From Desulfobacterales bacterium (GTDB taxonomy: Bacteria; Desulfobacterota; Desulfobacteria; Desulfobacterales; JAHEIW01), in the NCBI GenBank assembly GCA_030145015.1, contig JAQYWI010000081.1:1-22579 (forward strand): a DNA stretch of 22,579 nucleotides, read 5' to 3'. Positions 6,591 through 14,485 of the stretch are shown one piece after another. The notes beneath the pieces were generated by a model. That model saw only the letters and a list, made by a program, of their open reading frames with translations, was not told the origin of the DNA and made no database searches. Position 1 is the stretch's first letter; each line of letters starts with the position of its first letter. Made by a program: the position numbers and the translations under genes.

Positions 6591-8207
6591 TCATACACCG
6601 ACTTCGAGATGCAGTTGTGACCGAATAGCATCCAACAAGACGCCTTGATTGGCAGTCCCATCATTGAGGGTAGCGTGATGAACGGCTATTACCTCAAGAT
6701 CCTCAGAGAGCACCGGGGATCCTGAGCTTCCTTCTTCTGTGGGGCATCGGTAGCGAAGTCTGTTTTCTTTTTCCGCAATTTCAATGAGATGGTTGTCGAA
6801 CAGCGAAATTTTAAGGGCTGCTCCAGATGGATGGCCAATAACATAAAGCCGCGGTTTTGATTTGGTGTCTTGTTGGCGCAGGTCATTGGTGCGCCCCACT
6901 GGAAGCCCTAAATTCTTGAAAGCTTCGTCCTCGGGCAAATCAACAGCGCAAATGGTTGTGTCAAGCTGCTTGTTTGACCAGAGTACCTTCCGAACTTTAA
7001 ATAGTTTTGAAGGTAGTGAACGGGTCAGTCGAATGCGAGCATCTGATGCACGGATGGCACTACCATCTCCGTCTTCAGTCAATACGTGCGCGTTGGTCAT
7101 CAGTACAAATTGTTCATCCCAGGAGTCATTGATATCGCTGCCTTTAATGAAAAATCCCGTACCGGCCGTCGCGTCGTCTATTTCTTTGGTAATCTTTGCC
7201 ACTGAATTGGCACGAATGCTTAGAGTATTTATCCATTTAACAGATACTGCAGATTCGGAGCCAAGCGTTGCTTGGAAGGTCAGCTCATCTGTCGGCATCA
7301 GTGACCTTGGGCTTTCCGAAAACTCCATTGCTCCGCCAATTCGGCCTAAGCGTCCTTGAATGATGCGAAGTACCTCGGCCCCGGGAGTATCTCTTTCATC
7401 CAGTTCCCAAACCTCGCGCAGTTGACGCTCCGTCGAACCCAGCTCAAAAACATCCGACCAAGGTGCGCTGATATATCTTTCACACCATTTATTTGCATCT
7501 TCGTTATTCCCCAAAGCAATACACGCTTCCATGGCTGTTGCGGTCGACCAGGTGTAATCGTCTGAATCCCTGCTAATCGATCCCACCATCTGGAGAATTT
7601 TTTGTGCCATGTCTCTCCAATCGATGTCAGCATCCGCCAGATCCGATTTGGGAATATTGTCTCTTTCCGCTCTAGCCAAGCAAGCAACCACATTTATGCC
7701 ATGCCACCAGTTTTTGTCAGGATCATTCTGGTATACCGGCAGATAGGCTTTGACAGCTTTTCGCAGTCGGCGAGTAGTCGCCTTGTTCCTTCGCGAGCGA
7801 GCATTGACATATGCCTGTTTGTAAACGCGCCCCAGAAGCCCGCGTGCCTCTGTCCCAGCTTTAGCGTCTATCGGTTGAATGTCGACGAGATTTAGCAGCT
7901 CGTCTTCAGCTTCTATCAAATATTTTCGGTCGATAAGTGCCTGAATGAGCTGCAGGTGAATTTCTGGCGGTTCCTGATCGCCGCTAATTTTGGTTAGATA
8001 GGCCTTGGCAACACGCTCTAACAGCCAAAAAAAACGCTTTCGACGCAGATGTTTAAGCACCTTGCTCATATCCTTGGCGGAGATTTCCAAAGACGCGCTT
8101 TCCATTTCAATGACCAGCTCATCACAAAGCTCTGTGGCCTTCTCCCTGTCGAGTGCTCTAACAGCATCATCAAGCTCATGGGTAAATTTGTCTATTTCTA
8201 TTGTCAT
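6591..8207 (-). CDS. Helical-repeat (TRAFs-binding/DUF4071-like) plus trypsin-like protease fusion
   Basis: A 538-residue protein. Residues 1-290 are an alpha-helical repeat region with features I associate with the TRAFs-binding/DUF4071 type: LRRKRFFWLLERVAKAYL near residue 54, then LIQALIDRKYLIEAEDELLNL, then ARGLLGRVYKQAYV. Residues about 330-535 are a chymotrypsin-fold protease with H374 (MTNAHVL), D416 (LDTTICAV) and S495 (EEGSSGSPVL). It lacks a signal peptide, so a cytoplasmic location is expected. The start follows AGGAGG. The C-terminus ends LEVGV, matching the EVGV end of the next protease. Proteases with such helical N-termini recur beside caspase, TIR and hydrolase genes in bacterial conflict clusters (family knowledge). 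The substrate is unknown; neighbouring caspase, TIR or lipase proteins are candidates for cleavage (inference). Confidence 0.9.
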   Translation of the reverse strand: MTIEIDKFTHELDDAVRALDREKATELCDELVIEMESASLEISAKDMSKVLKHLRRKRFFWLLERVAKAYLTKISGDQEPPEIHLQLIQALIDRKYLIEAEDELLNLVDIQPIDAKAGTEARGLLGRVYKQAYVNARSRRNKATTRRLRKAVKAYLPVYQNDPDKNWWHGINVVACLARAERDNIPKSDLADADIDWRDMAQKILQMVGSISRDSDDYTWSTATAMEACIALGNNEDANKWCERYISAPWSDVFELGSTERQLREVWELDERDTPGAEVLRIIQGRLGRIGGAMEFSESPRSLMPTDELTFQATLGSESAVSVKWINTLSIRANSVAKITKEIDDATAGTGFFIKGSDINDSWDEQFVLMTNAHVLTEDGDGSAIRASDARIRLTRSLPSKLFKVRKVLWSNKQLDTTICAVDLPEDEAFKNLGLPVGRTNDLRQQDTKSKPRLYVIGHPSGAALKISLFDNHLIEIAEKENRLRYRCPTEEGSSGSPVLSEDLEVIAVHHATLNDGTANQGVLLDAIRSQLHLEVGV

Positions 8208-8376
8208 GATATAGCCTCCTATTTTCTCACTGCGGCTTTTTAGGCCGCGAAACTGATACTTATAGAGCTGAGGCTCTTTGACTTTGGAGCCATTTCATAT
8301 GTGTTACACCATTTTGACTTGTTTGGATCTTAAATAGTACAAAAATGAGAATTACGTTGCGTATAATATTCATAAT

Positions 8377-9801
8377 TTAATTCGCTGGCAGCCGCGTGTT
8401 TTCGACAGGCTTAAGTGATCCGTCCGGATTAGCATGACGCAATTCGCCATACGTCTCTCCATCCTTTTCAACAATAGAGACAACTGTGGGCCTTAGCATC
8501 ACAAGGGGTTGATCATGCGATGGCCCCAGATCATTTATTGCATCCAATTGTTCCATGGACCCACTTTCAAAAGCAGCATATACACGGGCGAACTCATCGG
8601 AATTTCCAAGAACATCTTCCGTCAACCGGATCAGCCGGATCCAGGTACCGCTGTTGAAATAATAACAATCAGGTGCTTTTCTTGCGATCGCCCTTTCCTT
8701 ATGCGAATGACCGGTTATCAGATAGTTAATATTAGAGCCTATTTCCTTTTTCATTTTATCAAACATTTTATCTTCTTGAGTTATCTCAAAAGATTGGTCG
8801 CCCTCTAAATTATTCTTGAGGGCCTTTCTTAATTTCTCGACCTTTTTTTTCTTACTACTAAAGAAGGCCGGCAGGTAATCAAGTGGACCAGGCAATTCTT
8901 CATCTGTTTGTGTCTCTGTGGATTCGTCTATCTGGTATTCAAAATATTTATTAAAAAATTCTGCCATCACCTCTTTTTCAGTTACCGGGCTCTCTACCAT
9001 TTCATTTTCAGCGGGCACACCCTCAAAAGCATTCCGCACGATATCCCTTGTCAGATAGGCCGCGATGCTTAGAATTTTGGCGATTTCTTTGAGGCGACCC
9101 GGATCCAGCGTCAAAAGAATCGGCACAACAGCCTCAACCTCCGGTTTTAATAAATCCACAATAGGATAATCGCGTTTAACCGCATTCATAACGTCGATGA
9201 CCATACGGGTTCCGGCATTAGGATCCCATTCTGGAGGTTCCTCGTTAGTGTTTATCGCGAATGCTAAGTCGAGGAGTTGTTTGTGATCAACCATGTTCCA
9301 GATGTCAACATCATTGCCATGGATGCAAAAAACGCGCTTATTGCCGACCGAACAGGGAAAACCAGCGCCATCAAAACAGGTAGTGACTCTCCCCCGCGCT
9401 GCCGAATCCTTTCGGGAGAGTTTTTCAAGAATCCATTCGGTTACGTGGGGCAGGGCAAGTTCAACGTCGTGATTCCCCAAAACGAGAATAAGTTGACGGT
9501 TGGGTTGAGCCACATATTCCTGAAGCGCGGACCATGCGCCGGAAAATGCCACATCCTCATAAAATATGCGTTCGAGTTTATCAATTGCGTTTTGGGGATC
9601 GAGATAAACTGCCGGTGCTTCGGCCAAAAAATCGACGATGTCGCCGTTAAATACGACGCCGATTTTCCGATCGGACGGTTGGGCGCACTTTCTGATAAAG
9701 CTGGCTAAAGTATCTCCTTGACGAAAAATCTGAAATCCGGGTTGGCCGCCAAAGTGAAGATCAGAGACAACATGCAACTCATGAAAAGTTTGTACTGACA
9801 T
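8377..9801 (-). CDS. Calcineurin-like metallophosphoesterase with a large internal insertion
   Basis: A 474-residue protein with all the metal-binding motifs of the superfamily in order: D14-x-H16 (VVSDLHFGG), GD at 53-54 (FNGDIVDFL), GNHD at 109-112, H161 in FCIHGNDVD, and GHSH at 364-367. These bind two metal ions and hydrolyse phosphoester bonds. The region between the H161 and GHSH motifs is about 200 residues, much longer than in compact family members, and contains helical and acidic segments (PVTEKEVMAEFFNKYFEYQ, then ESTETQTDEELPG and a KKKKVEKLRKAL basic patch). This insertion may be a cap or partner-binding domain. The start follows AAAGGAG. Possible substrates include nucleotides, cyclic nucleotides, nucleic acids or phosphoproteins; I cannot choose among them. 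In this context it could be an effector nuclease or nucleotidase, or the off-switch for a TIR-made signal (inference). Confidence 0.9.
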   Translation of the reverse strand: MSVQTFHELHVVSDLHFGGQPGFQIFRQGDTLASFIRKCAQPSDRKIGVVFNGDIVDFLAEAPAVYLDPQNAIDKLERIFYEDVAFSGAWSALQEYVAQPNRQLILVLGNHDVELALPHVTEWILEKLSRKDSAARGRVTTCFDGAGFPCSVGNKRVFCIHGNDVDIWNMVDHKQLLDLAFAINTNEEPPEWDPNAGTRMVIDVMNAVKRDYPIVDLLKPEVEAVVPILLTLDPGRLKEIAKILSIAAYLTRDIVRNAFEGVPAENEMVESPVTEKEVMAEFFNKYFEYQIDESTETQTDEELPGPLDYLPAFFSSKKKKVEKLRKALKNNLEGDQSFEITQEDKMFDKMKKEIGSNINYLITGHSHKERAIARKAPDCYYFNSGTWIRLIRLTEDVLGNSDEFARVYAAFESGSMEQLDAINDLGPSHDQPLVMLRPTVVSIVEKDGETYGELRHANPDGSLKPVENTRLPAN

Positions 9802-9968
9802 GGCATACTCCTTTCTTGATGTGAAGCGAAAGTGTTTTAGGCGACAATCTTATGGAGATCGAATAACGCACAAAATTCGTGAGATTGTTTGGCATTAAGA
9901 AGGAAATCCCTGATGCTACAGGGAATTCGATGAATACCAAATGTGGTTGGAGCGTCCTGTAAATGGTG

Positions 9969-10490
9969 CTATGATATGAGGATAAAAGGGTCTTTTGCCA
10001 CCCACTGAACACCCTGACCATGGTAATCGCTGGAGGTAAGCCTTACACCCGAGGAGCGTCGCAGGGCTGCCCGGGGAGATGTTGTTTTGCTCCCGCCGCC
10101 ACCCGATTCAAAGGCCACGGGCCCGACCGGGAGCTTGCCCTGTTTTTGCACAAGCGGCGGTACATTCGAGGCGTGGATGGCGATATGATGGATTCGCTTT
10201 TGCGGGCGACGGTAAAAAACAAGACACCCGGGCTTGAGATCGCTCTGTTTGGTTATATCCGGGCATCCTCTTTTATTAAAATACGTATATATACCCTGGG
10301 CGGTGGAACGCCCACCTGCATACAATTTTGGCCAGGCTCTGGCAGTCTGCATCAGCGCAACGGAAGCAAAACCACTGCAGTCGAATCCGCCTTCTTCGGC
10401 TTCCTCACCGCCCCAGGAGTATAAATAGTCTCCCACCATCCTCGCCGCCATCAGCAATAGAAAAACGCGAGCATCCATATGATCACTCAT
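9969..10490 (-). CDS. NlpC/P60-type cysteine hydrolase, small and cytoplasmic
   Basis: A 173-residue protein. GFDCSGFAS gives the nucleophile C38 with the typical DCSG context, the LKPGCLVFY strand precedes HHIAIH with H102 as the catalytic histidine, and ESGGGG (E129) follows as in NlpC/P60 enzymes. The family cleaves gamma-D-Glu or similar amide bonds in peptidoglycan stem peptides, and some members act on other amides. No signal peptide or wall-binding domain is present, so it either needs a secretion route, such as the Hcp-linked type VI system, or acts inside the cell. It may also be delivered after lysis. The ATG follows AAGGAG. Neighbours are the caspase upstream and the phosphoesterase downstream, both on the same strand. 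Confidence 0.88.
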   Translation of the reverse strand: MSDHMDARVFLLLMAARMVGDYLYSWGGEEAEEGGFDCSGFASVALMQTARAWPKLYAGGRSTAQGIYTYFNKRGCPDITKQSDLKPGCLVFYRRPQKRIHHIAIHASNVPPLVQKQGKLPVGPVAFESGGGGSKTTSPRAALRRSSGVRLTSSDYHGQGVQWVAKDPFILIS

Positions 10491-10624
10491 AAGTATTCTC
10501 CTTTTTCCCGCTTATTATTAAGTAATAATTAATTCGTAAAACGAATGATGCAATTAAAATTTTACCGAGAGGTTCGGCTAACGTCGGAATTGTTTTACCT
10601 GAAGCTTTAGCGAGCCTAATTTGT

Positions 10625-11440
10625 TTACTCTGCAAAGACTTGCCACTTTGACCGCTGGCGCCAGGAGCCGGAGAGCTGAGGTGTCTGGGGATAGTTAACG
10701 TGGGGCAATAGTTTGCGAATCTCTTTGTGCCAGTCCCTGTATGTGGCGGTGTCCGGCAGGCCTTTAAGGGTTTGCAGCGCTACATAGGTAAATGCGCCGT
10801 TTGGCCTGCCATTGAACCAGGCATCATAGCTGTACTCCTCGTCCTTGCAACCGGAAACAAGTACGGACGCGGCCCTGATTTTCCCTCTGGCTTTAATCTT
10901 CTCAACTTGCCGAGCCCTCCTTAAGCGTGCCGCATTATCTTTGATGTAAAATTCGGGTGCCAGAAACCGGATCTTCTGAAAATTCCATGATTCGCTTTCA
11001 GTGCCCGGCATAAAATTGGACGCCCTGGTCACAGTCCCTGAATGGCACGAGTCGCTGATGACAATGATTCTCGCCCCCCGCTTCCTTTCGCTGAAGATCT
11101 CATATAGCTCGTCATCTGTCAGGATCCGGCCCTGGGTGATGTCATACGGGCACAGCGCTTCATCCCGCCCGTCCACCTCGTCATCGTCATCATCCGGCAC
11201 CCAGGTGCCGTGACCCGAGTACGTTATGACAGCGATATCGTTCCGACCTGTGTCGCCCACGATTTTCGAAATGGCCTCATGCATGTTGCTCTTGGTGGCT
11301 TCCTCATCGAAAAGTGAAGTTGTATTAAAATCGCGCGCTTCCAAAGTGTCTCTCCAGTCATTGGCGTCATTAACGCAGCCGGAGAGATCGCTTCCGGTAC
11401 CCGGGTAGTCATTTATTCCGATGTGGAGTGCTCGTTTCAT
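10625..11440 (-). CDS. Caspase/metacaspase-like cysteine peptidase
   Basis: A 271-residue protein of the C14 clan. The p20-like core starts almost at residue 1 (ALHIGINDYPG, then the GCVNDANDW motif). H77 sits in ITYSGHGTW and C132 in ISDSCHSGT, the catalytic dyad. After the histidine comes an acidic run of aspartates and DEVDGRDEALCPYD (about residues 83-100), the pattern of metacaspase type I proteins, where such acids help bind calcium or the P1 basic residue. SGCKDEEYSYDAWFNGRPNGAFTYV near residue 195-220 matches the family's C-terminal half. It is a bare catalytic domain without an effector-associated or NTPase domain, so it must be activated in trans. The ATG follows AAAGGA. Cleavage of neighbouring effectors on activation is inferred from systems with similar content. 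Confidence 0.94.
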   Translation of the reverse strand: MKRALHIGINDYPGTGSDLSGCVNDANDWRDTLEARDFNTTSLFDEEATKSNMHEAISKIVGDTGRNDIAVITYSGHGTWVPDDDDDEVDGRDEALCPYDITQGRILTDDELYEIFSERKRGARIIVISDSCHSGTVTRASNFMPGTESESWNFQKIRFLAPEFYIKDNAARLRRARQVEKIKARGKIRAASVLVSGCKDEEYSYDAWFNGRPNGAFTYVALQTLKGLPDTATYRDWHKEIRKLLPHVNYPQTPQLSGSWRQRSKWQVFAE

Positions 11441-11548
11441 TTTTTTTGTCCTTTCATTTTAAGTACAATGGCAAAATTAAAAGTTGATCCTACTGGTAAA
11501 CATAAATCACAGTTGTTTTCATTCCCTAAAGCTCTTACAAGTTAAATC

Positions 11549-11581
11549 CAAAAACCCGACTCCGGGAGATGCGGATTTTGG
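11549..11581 (-). terminator. Hairpin between the DUF3467-like remnant and the caspase gene
   Basis: On the minus strand a CCCG-GAGT-CGGG hairpin is followed by TTTTT, inside a wider inverted repeat CCAAAA/TTTTGG. It lies downstream of the lipase and DUF3467-like remnant and about 110 bases before the caspase start, so it may separate the lipase transcript from the caspase transcript. The stem is short, so termination may be partial. Confidence 0.4.
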
Positions 11582-11655
11582 CAGGACAGGCAGAGGTTCA
11601 TTTTTATAGCTGAAAATTAAAAGATAAAATGTTCGGCGTGAAAAAAATTTTCAGG

Positions 11656-11868
11656 CTAACAGGGGCTTGCGATGATTCCGGTATATAGCTCCGCCCTGTC
11701 GATTTCGGAGCAATACTGACCGAAATTGAGCCCAAATTCGAAAGGATGGTGGCCTACTTTGACGTAGTTTGCGTATTTTTCTTCTATCTTATTGCTACTC
11801 CAGCAAATATTGTTTTTGCGGTTTATGTCCTTTAGATTTCGAATCAGTGATAATTTCCAGCCACCCAA
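11656..11868 (-). pseudogene. DUF3467-like small protein, frameshifted remnant
   Basis: The translated stretch IEEKYANYVKVGHHPFEFGL plus NFGQYCSE...ELYTGIIASP is very close to the DUF3467 pattern (YAN-v-VghsP-EF-lDFGQ ... RI-tSP). Members are about 90 residues long and continue with yAK-l---L---l--YE--fG. Here the frame ends right after ASP with C and TAG, while the frame shifted by one base gives PVSLKIFF, which fits the missing continuation. The start is also poor: the frame opens only at a TTG without a ribosome site. So the gene is broken by a frameshift and probably lacks its own start. It sits 44 bases after the intact lipase stop on the same strand. DUF3467 has no settled function. Confidence 0.65.
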
Positions 11869-11911
11869 TTTCCAAATTCAGCGGCATTCTTGCCAAAACC
11901 TTAAGTCTGTA

Positions 11912-12745
11912 TTATGGCAAATCCTTAGATACATCTAAATAAAATCTGTGAATACGTTCCAGCAAATCACTCTCGCTTTCACCGCAATACATTTGCGCTG
12001 GGTCCCACCAGCCCAATTCGTTCAGGTGGTCGGTGTTTTCTAAGACGCTTTTAAAATATCTATCGCGCCATCTGGCAGACTCAACTGAAACCAGACCATC
12101 GTTATCACCTTCTTCCTTTTCGATGATGTAAAATGGTAGTTTTAAGGAGTCAAATATTGACCAGAAATCTTGCTTGCCTGCATATGCTTGAAATAAAATA
12201 TTTTTCTCACAATTTTGCTCGAAGTCTGCAACTTCCGCGTTGGAGTTGAATTCTCTGCATCGATCTGTCCTGAGATCCATCAATGCGTTTAACTCTAAGC
12301 CCAGTTTTTGAGCTACCGGAATGACATGTGGCAGGTAGTCTATGCCCCAATCTGCAAAAGGCGAGCCTTCGTGTGGTGTTGAAATGGTTGTTAATGAGGC
12401 TATTTGTTTATGAATTACACCAGAATGGCGGTCATTGAATATCATATGCCGTGCATCCAGCCCCCCCATGCTGTGCGCAATGATATTGACCTTTTCACAA
12501 TCTTCTTTTTTCAAAACACCCAAAACATTTTCTTTAAGATCTTCAGCACGTGTATTAACATCTGCCGCCCAGCTGACACTCGAATGGTAAACAACAAATC
12601 CTTTTTCCTTCAACATGGTCCGGGCGCCTTTAAAGTAATGCAAATTATCCAGCTTTGAATCATCATTGTTGTCGATATTCAATGAGTCGGCCCAAACCTT
12701 ATCAAAACGGCAAACCCCATGAGCTAAAATGATAGGGAAAGTCAT
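11912..12745 (-). CDS. Alpha/beta-hydrolase lipase/esterase
   Basis: A 277-residue protein like bacterial triacylglycerol lipases. PIILAHGV (residues 4-11) is the oxyanion-hole strand. AHSMGG at 90-95 is the GxSxG-type elbow with Ala at the first position and S92 as nucleophile. D215 in EGDNDGLVS and H240 in NTDHLNELGWW complete the triad. Length is typical. No signal peptide is seen, so it is either intracellular, where it could attack the cell's own membrane phospholipids, or exported by a non-Sec route such as type VI secretion. It is the first intact gene of the minus-strand cluster. The ATG follows AAGGAGCGGTTAAGG. A decayed copy lies 8 kb downstream at 3622-4066. Substrate preference (lipid or short ester) is not visible. 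Confidence 0.93.
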   Translation of the reverse strand: MTFPIILAHGVCRFDKVWADSLNIDNNDDSKLDNLHYFKGARTMLKEKGFVVYHSSVSWAADVNTRAEDLKENVLGVLKKEDCEKVNIIAHSMGGLDARHMIFNDRHSGVIHKQIASLTTISTPHEGSPFADWGIDYLPHVIPVAQKLGLELNALMDLRTDRCREFNSNAEVADFEQNCEKNILFQAYAGKQDFWSIFDSLKLPFYIIEKEEGDNDGLVSVESARWRDRYFKSVLENTDHLNELGWWDPAQMYCGESESDLLERIHRFYLDVSKDLP

Positions 12746-13199
12746 CCTTAACCGCTCCTTTGTTGTGACTAATTAAGCTATAAAAATTTGAAAGAATGTA
12801 ATTTAACGATATAGAAAAATTGTCAGCGGGGTGATCTTAATAATTGATCAAAAACATTTAGGGCACAGGTAAAAGTTCAGTTGTCACTATCTAATCAGTA
12901 GTAGGGACAGAAGAATGATGAATTTTACTCGATAGAGATCTGTTATCGACTGGAAAGCAGTTTGAGAATGTAATGGTGGTCACATACCCGGATTAGTTAA
13001 TCTTTTACTATATATGGAAATCAAGAAAGTCAAGAAAAATTTATTGAAAATACAATGAGTTACATTCTAAAAATTAAATCGACCACAAATTTAAATTACT
13101 ATCTATAAGAAATGAATTTAAGTTGAATAATTGAATAAGTATTAATACCATTTTGCTTCAACTGTAAGGTTAACAGCAAAGTTGAGATTAGAGCGTTTG
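12746..13199. other. AT-rich spacer upstream of the cluster
   Basis: No convincing gene is visible in these 454 bases on either strand. It separates the lipase start from the IS630 remnant and must hold the 5' control region of the minus-strand cluster. A candidate promoter is listed separately. The remainder is AT-rich sequence without long repeats that I can see. Confidence 0.6.
13007..13033 (-). promoter_or_regulatory. Candidate sigma-70 promoter for the lipase end of the cluster
   Basis: On the minus strand TTGACT (13033-13028) is followed after 15 bases by TATAGT (13012-13007). Both hexamers are close to consensus but the spacer is shorter than the usual 17. The leader to the lipase ATG would be about 250 bases. 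It was found by eye only and other AT-rich matches exist in the spacer. Confidence 0.3.
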
Positions 13200-13892
13200 T
13201 CATATTAACGTTCCGATACGGGCAGTTTTTTGAGTCTTTTTGGGATTATTAATAACGTCTAAGATAGCTTGATCCAAACGCTCTAATAATTTTTCTTCAT
13301 TTTTACAGACATAGTTATTGAACCAGCGTGCTTTCATTGTCAGCCAGATTCGCTCGATCGGATTTAAGTCGGGCGAATAGGGTGGTAAGTACTTTGGTTG
13401 CCAGCGGTGCCAATTGGTGGCTTTGCGACGGTGCCATGTGGCATTATCGATAATCAAAATATTGGTGTTTCTATGAAAAGAAATCATTTTATCAGCTTCA
13501 TCTAAAAATGCTTGAAAAGTAGCCGAGTCAGAATGAGAAGCTTCAATGGCGAAAAACTGGCCGGTGCGCGGGCAAACCATGCCGATTACATTCATGCGCA
13601 AATGGCCACCATTTTTCGTCACGCGGGTTTTTGATCCCTTTTTGTCCCAACGTTTTCGAGGACGGGGATCACCCTCAAAGCCGGATTCGTCGGCAAACCA
13701 TATGTCTACATCGGGTTGGTCCAACAGTTGCTTGAGCTCTTGTAAAAAAGCTTCGCGCAACTGCTCATCTTGTTTATCGGGCCAGCGTTGAGGTGTTTTT
13801 AAAGCATGACCTTGTTTGTGAAAAAACCGAACCACCGTTTTAATGGGCAGCAAGCCAAAGATGTTGGGATGTTGGGGACGCCCGTCGCATTC
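13200..13892 (-). pseudogene. IS630-family transposase, 5'-truncated
   Basis: The frame is open from 13892 to the stop at 13200 and encodes the DDE catalytic part of an IS630 transposase: IWFADESGFEGDPRPRKRW (first D), LIIDNATWHRRKA (second D) and LPPYSPDLNPIERIWLTMKARW (E). The N-terminal helix-turn-helix region of about 100 residues or more is missing: upstream of DGRPQHPNIFGLLPIK the frame meets a TGA at 13895-13893 and joins unrelated sequence. No ATG or ribosome site is available, only a TTG inside. Without its DNA-binding domain it should not transpose. I could not find matching terminal inverted repeats on both sides. It lies between the cluster's control region and other transposase debris. 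Confidence 0.85.
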
Positions 13893-14006
13893 TCATATTT
13901 TCACCCGGCCATAAAACCAGCAACTCTGATTATTATTTTTACACGCCCAATAACTACTACACAATCCTTTTGATATCATTGATTTCCGCCCACGGATGCC
14001 AGCCAT

Positions 14007-14096
14007 ATCATCTTTAAAGATGCTCTTTCTCTCAATGCCGCTCACGATGATATGGTGCAAGGCACCCGAAGTTTGTCGGCCAGAGCCAAGCAGCAT
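14007..14096 (-). pseudogene. N-terminal remnant of an IS200/REP-type Y1 transposase
   Basis: SGALHHIIVSGIERKSIFKDD is the conserved start of the Y1 transposase family found with REP elements (usual form PGALHHIIVRGIERRKIFKDD). After FKDD the frame reads MAGIRGRKSM..., which no longer fits the family; the expected HUH motif and catalytic tyrosine are absent. The beginning (MLLGSGRQT) also looks frameshifted against the usual MPRQARLD. The open frame goes on to 13893, where it meets the IS630 remnant, so the two are fused debris. Confidence 0.7.
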
Positions 14097-14162
14097 AATG
14101 ACGCCAGGCGTCTATGCTTGCTTTAGGTATAATCCTAAATTAATAGATTTTTCCCAAATATG

Positions 14163-14186
14163 AATATATGAATGTCCACATTTACA
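14163..14186 (+). repeat. Left copy of an imperfect 24-bp direct repeat
   Basis: AATATATGAATGTCC-a-CATTTACA here matches AATATATGAATGTCC-t-CATTTACA at 14747-14770, with one mismatch in 24 bases and weaker similarity upstream (both preceded by CCC(C)AA). The two copies lie on either side of the tRNA-like attachment scar, 584 bases apart. Confidence 0.6.
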
Positions 14187-14304
14187 CAAATGGTTGAACC
14201 AAGTGAAAATAAGAATTTTATCGTCCCAGGGGGGTCGGACCACAGCAAGTAATTTATAATCCGGAAAAAGCGCTAAAAATGAGGTCGACTTTTTATCTTA
14301 GCGC

Positions 14305-14333
14305 CGCCATTTTAGGGTTAAAAATGGCGTTTT
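14305..14333 (+). terminator. Hairpin with short T-run on the island side of the attachment scar
   Basis: CGCCATTTT (14305-14313) pairs perfectly with AAAATGGCG (14321-14329) around a 7-base loop, followed by TTTT. A second inverted repeat, GCGCTAA...TTAGCGC, lies just before it. No plus-strand gene is visible upstream, so the hairpin may terminate an unseen small transcript or protect the element end from read-through. Confidence 0.4.
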
Positions 14334-14448
14334 AAGGAATATTGGATTCATATGCAGTTGATATGCGAATATGCGGCCAGGAACGAACAAAAACTCGTTT
14401 AAACTCACATGCAATTCACTAACTTGTTGTAATTATTAATTATTTGAT

Positions 14449-14468
14449 AAGTCCGGCCTTCGGCACCA
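14449..14468 (+). other. 3' end of a tRNA-Leu, attR-like integration scar
   Basis: AAGTCCGGCCTTCGGCACCA has exactly the layout of a tRNA 3' end: the last part of the T-loop (AAGT), the 3' T-stem CCGGC, the 3' acceptor strand CTTCGGC, discriminator A and CCA. The acceptor strand matches tRNA-Leu genes whose 5' end begins GCCGAAG (E. coli leuX ends GTCCGGCCTTCGGCACCA). The preceding sequence (ATTATTTGAT) cannot form the 5' T-stem, and no tRNA body lies upstream. A strong terminator follows 17 bases later, as behind a real tRNA gene. This is the pattern left when an integrase inserts an element into the 3' end of a tRNA: the intact gene is rebuilt at the other end, here left of the window. Confidence 0.75.
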
Positions 14469-14485
14469 TCTTTATTTTTCACTTG

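Noticed and set aside
9779..10021. 80-codon minus-strand frame in the spacer before the phosphoesterase
   Set aside because: It overlaps the end of the P60 gene, has no ribosome site and no protein-like pattern.
2271..10624. Integron cassette array: same-strand genes with spacers and a GTTGCG/CGCAAC inverted repeat
   Set aside because: Only one spacer (2358-2395) has such a repeat, it is too short for an attC site, and other spacers lack any counterpart.
228..12745. Type VI effector-immunity pairs along the cluster
   Set aside because: No small partner genes follow the lipase, P60 or TIR genes; the only small genes are RyR, a recognisable domain protein, and the broken DUF3467-like ORF.
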